NCBI GenBank assembly: GCA_024398875.1
Contig: JAKSIJ010000019.1
Span: 1-50,523, forward strand
Reading direction: 5' to 3'
Source of the DNA: Fibrobacter sp.
GTDB lineage: Bacteria > Fibrobacterota > Fibrobacteria > Fibrobacterales > Fibrobacteraceae
DNA: 50,523 nucleotides
Positions within the stretch are counted from its first letter, which is position 1, and every line of letters begins with the position of its first letter. This document shows, piece after piece, positions 47,585 to 50,523 of this stretch. The notes beneath the pieces were generated by a model. It had not been told where the DNA came from, did no database searches, and saw only the letters and a list, made by a program, of their open reading frames with translations. The translations under genes were made by a program, and so were the position numbers.

Positions 47585-48382
47585 ATGGCTCATAAACCGG
47601 TAAAAGCTGTAGTTTTTGATTTGGATGGCACCCTCTACTTGAGCGGGCGCCCTTATCAAGGTGCAGTGGAGACTGTGAAGCGCGTGGCTTCCCAGGTGCC
47701 GGTTTACTATTTGAGCAACAATACCAGCAAGTCGCCGGTTTTCTATGAGAACCGTCTGAAGGTCATGGGGCTCCCTCTGGCGAAGGACTCCATCATCTCG
47801 GCGCTGTATCTTTCTCTGGATGCCATCCACGAGAAGGGCTACAAGAATGTGTTCTTCTTCGGGAATCCGGAGGTGACGGAATGGTTTGCGGCACAGGACC
47901 CGAGTCTCAATCTGCGGCCGTCTGTCGCGGAAACTGAGCTGGTTCTTGTGGCCTATCACAACAGTTTTGACTATCGGGAATTGTGCGAACTCAGTTTCCG
48001 CGTCCAGCGGGGCACACCCTTCTGGGTGACCCATACGGACTTTGTGTGCCCCGATGCAAGAGGGCCTGTTCCCGACATTGGCAGCTTTATGGCCCTCTTG
48101 AAGACGGCCTACGGCGTGGAGCCGGAGAAGAGCTTCGGCAAACCCAATCCTGCTATGCTGGCGGGACTTCTGAAGAATTTTGTGCCCGAGGAGATTCTCT
48201 TTGTGGGCGACCGCCTGTATACGGATTTTGAACTGGCCAAGCGCTCCGGATGCCGCTTTGTGCTACCGCTTTGCGGAGAGACCAAACGCGCCGATGTGGA
48301 AAAACTTTCTGTGAGGCCGGAATTCATTGTGGAAAACGTCTCGGAAATTGATTTTGACGGTTTCTTCCAGGGTAAGATTTGA
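47585..48382 (+). CDS. HAD-superfamily phosphatase, subfamily IIA (NagD-like)
   Basis: The 265-aa protein has HAD motif I (VVFDLDGTLYLSG), motif II (YYLSNNTSKSP), a type II cap and the late motifs GKPNPAML and ILFVGDRLYTDFELA. This is the NagD/4-nitrophenylphosphatase pattern. It dephosphorylates small metabolites; the substrate cannot be predicted. The start follows AAAAGG. Its stop overlaps the next start by one base (TGATG), so it is coupled to the metal-binding protein gene, a pairing without an obvious metabolic reason. Confidence 0.88.
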   Translation: MAHKPVKAVVFDLDGTLYLSGRPYQGAVETVKRVASQVPVYYLSNNTSKSPVFYENRLKVMGLPLAKDSIISALYLSLDAIHEKGYKNVFFFGNPEVTEWFAAQDPSLNLRPSVAETELVLVAYHNSFDYRELCELSFRVQRGTPFWVTHTDFVCPDARGPVPDIGSFMALLKTAYGVEPEKSFGKPNPAMLAGLLKNFVPEEILFVGDRLYTDFELAKRSGCRFVLPLCGETKRADVEKLSVRPEFIVENVSEIDFDGFFQGKI

Positions 48383-49296
48383 TGGGCAGTAAATCCCGTG
48401 CGTCTTTTATCGCGGTATTGTGTCTGGCTTTTGCCAGCGTGGTTTATGCCGCTTCTGCTGCGAAGTTGACGGTGGCGGTTTCTCTGCAACCCTACGCCAA
48501 CATTGTGAAGAACATTGCCGGCGATCGCGTGGATGTGGTGACGCTTTTGCCTCCCGGTGCCGACCCTCATACTTTTGAGCCTAAGCCTCAATCTCTGAAG
48601 GAATTTGCCAAGGCCAGCATTTATTTCAGCGACGGCTCTGGCATGGACAAAGCCTGGATGCCTCGCTTTAAGGGCGTGAACAAGAATGTCCAGATGGTAG
48701 AAATTTCCAAGGGCATTGGCTGGATGGCGGCTGATGAAGTGGAACATCAACATGAGGGAGAGGTTGCTCACCATGAAGAACATCACGAGGGCTTTGATCC
48801 TCATGTATGGACGTCTCCAAAGAGGGTGGCTATTATTGCACAAAATGTGCTGGATGCGTTAGCGCAATTGGACCCGGCAGGGAAGGAAACTTATACGCAG
48901 AACTTTACGGCGTTTAAGGCTGAATTGGAAACCCTGAATGCTGATTTGAAAAATGCGGTGAACGCCCTTCCCATTGGCAAACGTTCCTTTATCGTGTTTC
49001 ATCCTTCATACGGCTATCTGGCCTTCGATTACGGGATGCAGCAGCTTTCTATCGAGGTGGAAGGGAAGGAACCCAAGCCTAAGGATTTGGCATTCCTGAT
49101 TGAAGAAGGTAAGAAACATTTTGTCCATATCGTGTTTGTGCAGCCCCAGTTCAGCAAGCGCGCCGCAGAGACCATTGCGAAAGAGCTGAACGCGGTGGTG
49201 GTAACGACGGATCCATTGGCTTATGATTTTATGGGAAATGTCCGCTCCTTGGTGAAGGCCATTTCTGAAGCAGCGGGGAAGTATGAGCGCCATTGA
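48382..49296 (+). CDS. znuA: Zinc/manganese-type ABC substrate-binding protein (ZnuA-like)
   Basis: The protein has a signal peptide (IAVLCLAFASVVYA) and the cluster A-I binding-protein layout. It has SLQPYANIVKNIAGDRVDV, LPPGADPHTFEPKPQ (metal-ligand His), a His-rich loop (HQHEGEVAHHEEHHEG), then FDPHVWTSPK, FIVFHPSYGYLAFDYG and TTDPLAYDFMG. Conserved His and Asp ligands and the charged His-loop indicate zinc. The ATG at 48382 is preferred to the in-frame TTG just before. The ATPase gene overlaps its end by 14 nt. Confidence 0.92.
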   Translation: MGSKSRASFIAVLCLAFASVVYAASAAKLTVAVSLQPYANIVKNIAGDRVDVVTLLPPGADPHTFEPKPQSLKEFAKASIYFSDGSGMDKAWMPRFKGVNKNVQMVEISKGIGWMAADEVEHQHEGEVAHHEEHHEGFDPHVWTSPKRVAIIAQNVLDALAQLDPAGKETYTQNFTAFKAELETLNADLKNAVNALPIGKRSFIVFHPSYGYLAFDYGMQQLSIEVEGKEPKPKDLAFLIEEGKKHFVHIVFVQPQFSKRAAETIAKELNAVVVTTDPLAYDFMGNVRSLVKAISEAAGKYERH

Positions 49297-50050
49297 AATC
49301 AATAACCTCACTTTCGGTTACGGCAAGTCGCCGGTACTTTCTCATGTGAATCTCTCCATTGATGAGAATGATTTTGTGGCGATTATCGGGCCCAATGGAG
49401 GCGGTAAATCCACCCTCATGAAGCTTATGGTGGGGCTCTTGGTGCCAGAGGAAGGCGATGTGCGCCTCTTTGGGGAGAAGGTCCCATCCAAGAAGATTGC
49501 TGTAGGTTACGTACCGCAGAATACGCAGAAAAACTTTGAGTTCCCTATTACTGTAGGGGAATGTGTTGCAACGGGCAAACTGGGAATTTCTCCGTCGGGT
49601 GAGGAAGTCAAGGCGGCTCTCGCTCGCGTAAAAATGGAAGGTTACTTGAATCGTCGTCTGGGGGAACTCAGCGGTGGCGAACGCCAGCGTGTTCTAATCG
49701 CTCGTTCACTTGTCTGTAATCCGAAGATTCTCTTTTTGGACGAGCCCTCCAACAACATCGATGTGGCGGGAATCGAATCCCTCTACAACATGCTTGCCGA
49801 TTTCAGCGAGACCATGACCATCGTCATCGTCACTCACGACTTGATGGCTTTAAGTCACAAGGTCAAGAGTGTTGTCTGCGTGAATCGGGATGTGCATTAT
49901 CACGAGGGCGGAAACCTTACGGAAGAAATGCTTCACAGCACTTACGGCTGCGAAGTGGATTTGATTGCCCATGGAGTCCCGCACCGCGTGTTGGGAAGCC
50001 ACGACCACAGCCATGGCGGCTGCTGCGAACATCATCATGAAAAACATTGA
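49283..50050 (+). CDS. znuC: Zinc-type ABC transporter ATPase (ZnuC-like) with His-rich tail
   Basis: The 255-aa ATPase has Walker A GPNGGGKST, Q-loop VPQNTQKNFEFPITVGECV, signature LSGGERQRVLIARS, Walker B ILFLDEPSNNID and switch VTHDLMALS. The C-terminus ends in a His/Cys-rich tail (HDHSHGGCCEHHHEKH) that may bind zinc and regulate transport. It overlaps the binding-protein gene by 14 nt. The expected permease ZnuB does not follow; a lipoprotein gene does. The permease may lie beyond the window or elsewhere. Confidence 0.92.
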   Translation: MSAIEINNLTFGYGKSPVLSHVNLSIDENDFVAIIGPNGGGKSTLMKLMVGLLVPEEGDVRLFGEKVPSKKIAVGYVPQNTQKNFEFPITVGECVATGKLGISPSGEEVKAALARVKMEGYLNRRLGELSGGERQRVLIARSLVCNPKILFLDEPSNNIDVAGIESLYNMLADFSETMTIVIVTHDLMALSHKVKSVVCVNRDVHYHEGGNLTEEMLHSTYGCEVDLIAHGVPHRVLGSHDHSHGGCCEHHHEKH

Positions 50051-50074
50051 ATTTTGTGTGTAGCGATTGTGGTT

Positions 50075-50523
50075 GTGATAAAGAATATTAGTTATTTGTT
50101 TTTCGCCTGCGTCTTTTTTCTTTTTGTTGCTTGCGGCGATACAAGTTCTTCCGGACCGGAAGAGGAATCTAATCCTCTCGATGATATCTCAAGCAGCTCT
50201 TATGTGAAGCAATCAAGTTTCAGCGAAATTACATCTTCCTCCATCAAGTTGAGTTCCTCAAGTGCGAAGCAATCAAGTTCCAGCGAACCTTCATCTTCCT
50301 CCATCAAGGTGAGTTCCTCAAGTGCGAAGCAATCAAGTTCTAGCAAAACTTCATCTTCCTCCATCAAGGTGAGCTCTTCAAGTGCGAAACAATCAAGTTC
50401 TAGCAAAACTTCATCTTCCTCCATCAAGGTGAGCTCTTCAAGTGCGAAGCAATCAAGTTCTAGCAAAACTTCATCTTCCTCCATCAAGTTGAGTTCTTCA
50501 AGTGCGAAACAATCAAGTTCCAG
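50075..50523 (+). CDS. Poly-serine repeat lipoprotein, cut by the window edge
   Basis: The open frame starts at a GTG (50075; another in-frame GTG lies at 50069). It encodes a lipoprotein signal IKNISYLFFACVFFLFVAC (lipobox FVAC). After a short acidic stretch the frame enters a 20-residue repeat with Ser runs joined by AKQ, EP or KT, and IKV or IKL. It runs off the right end without a stop. This is the linker of a Fibrobacter-type surface lipoprotein; the functional domain lies outside. The absence of an ATG is unusual. Confidence 0.8.
   Translation, partial: MIKNISYLFFACVFFLFVACGDTSSSGPEEESNPLDDISSSSYVKQSSFSEITSSSIKLSSSSAKQSSSSEPSSSSIKVSSSSAKQSSSSKTSSSSIKVSSSSAKQSSSSKTSSSSIKVSSSSAKQSSSSKTSSSSIKLSSSSAKQSSS
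50195..50523 (+). repeat. 60-nt tandem repeats encoding the Ser-rich linker
   Basis: A 60-nt unit (20 codons) repeats about five and a half times up to the window edge. Units differ by a few synonymous or conservative changes and the last three are nearly identical, which suggests recent expansion. Confidence 0.95.

Noticed and set aside
50200-50487. 95-aa repetitive acidic frame on the minus strand at the right end
   Set aside because: It is the complement of the poly-serine repeats, whose sense frame has a lipoprotein signal.

Overview
The window looks like chromosomal DNA of a Fibrobacter-type bacterium (phylum Fibrobacterota). This is inferred from lipoproteins and envelope proteins with long poly-serine linkers, tandem DUF5683-type envelope proteins, an MglA/MglB pair, two parvulin chaperones and outer-membrane beta-barrel genes. 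Many promoters fit TTGACA or TTGCNT, a 16-18 nt spacer, then TATATT or TATCTT. In several genes the -10 box ends only 6-9 nt before the start codon, which implies leaderless mRNAs.

Bases 1 to about 23,300 are an accessory defence island. The first 7.2 kb is visibly AT-rich. It holds an AbiC-like membrane protein, an unrecognised 637-aa protein with a PD-(D/E)xK-like motif, and a 1271-aa nuclease-STAND NTPase. Next come a HEPN-like small protein, a RhuM-family protein, a full-length type I restriction subunit HsdR with no HsdM or HsdS in the window, and a complete McrB-McrC pair. They are followed by a bPH-TM2-OB membrane protein, a PIN/NYN-like ribonuclease and, on the minus strand, a STAS-GHKL ATPase-STAS protein.

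Bases 19,960-22,200 lack long genes but are densely organised. The minus strand carries at least five very short reading frames, each with its own Shine-Dalgarno site. Two of them are identical copies inside a 171-nt direct repeat. The peptides are short, hydrophobic or amphipathic, with a promoter upstream and an intrinsic terminator downstream. To the right, two GC-richer, hairpin-rich segments each follow a 17-nt-spaced promoter and share a 16-nt motif, so they look like related structured RNAs. They flank a DUF4258/ribbon-helix-helix toxin-antitoxin pair with a palindromic operator. A DUF1016/YhcG-family nuclease closes the island.

Bases 23,390-50,523 are mostly housekeeping and envelope genes. 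They comprise a YhcC-like radical SAM protein, two DUF5683-type proteins, a K+-dependent-type membrane pyrophosphatase, a 47-aa zinc ribbon, HrpA helicase, two SurA-like chaperones and FtsE without FtsX. These are followed by small lipoproteins, a DegT-family aminotransferase divergent from rpsT, mglA-mglB, a DUF2914 protein, a 1004-aa surface barrel and an Omp85-like protein flanked by heptamer repeats. The right end has epmB divergent from efp, a HAD phosphatase, a zinc-type ABC binding protein and ATPase without a permease, and a poly-serine lipoprotein cut by the window edge.

The best candidate for something undescribed is the minus-strand micro-peptide array at 20,062-20,699. The pair of putative structured RNAs comes second and the AT-rich three-gene block third.
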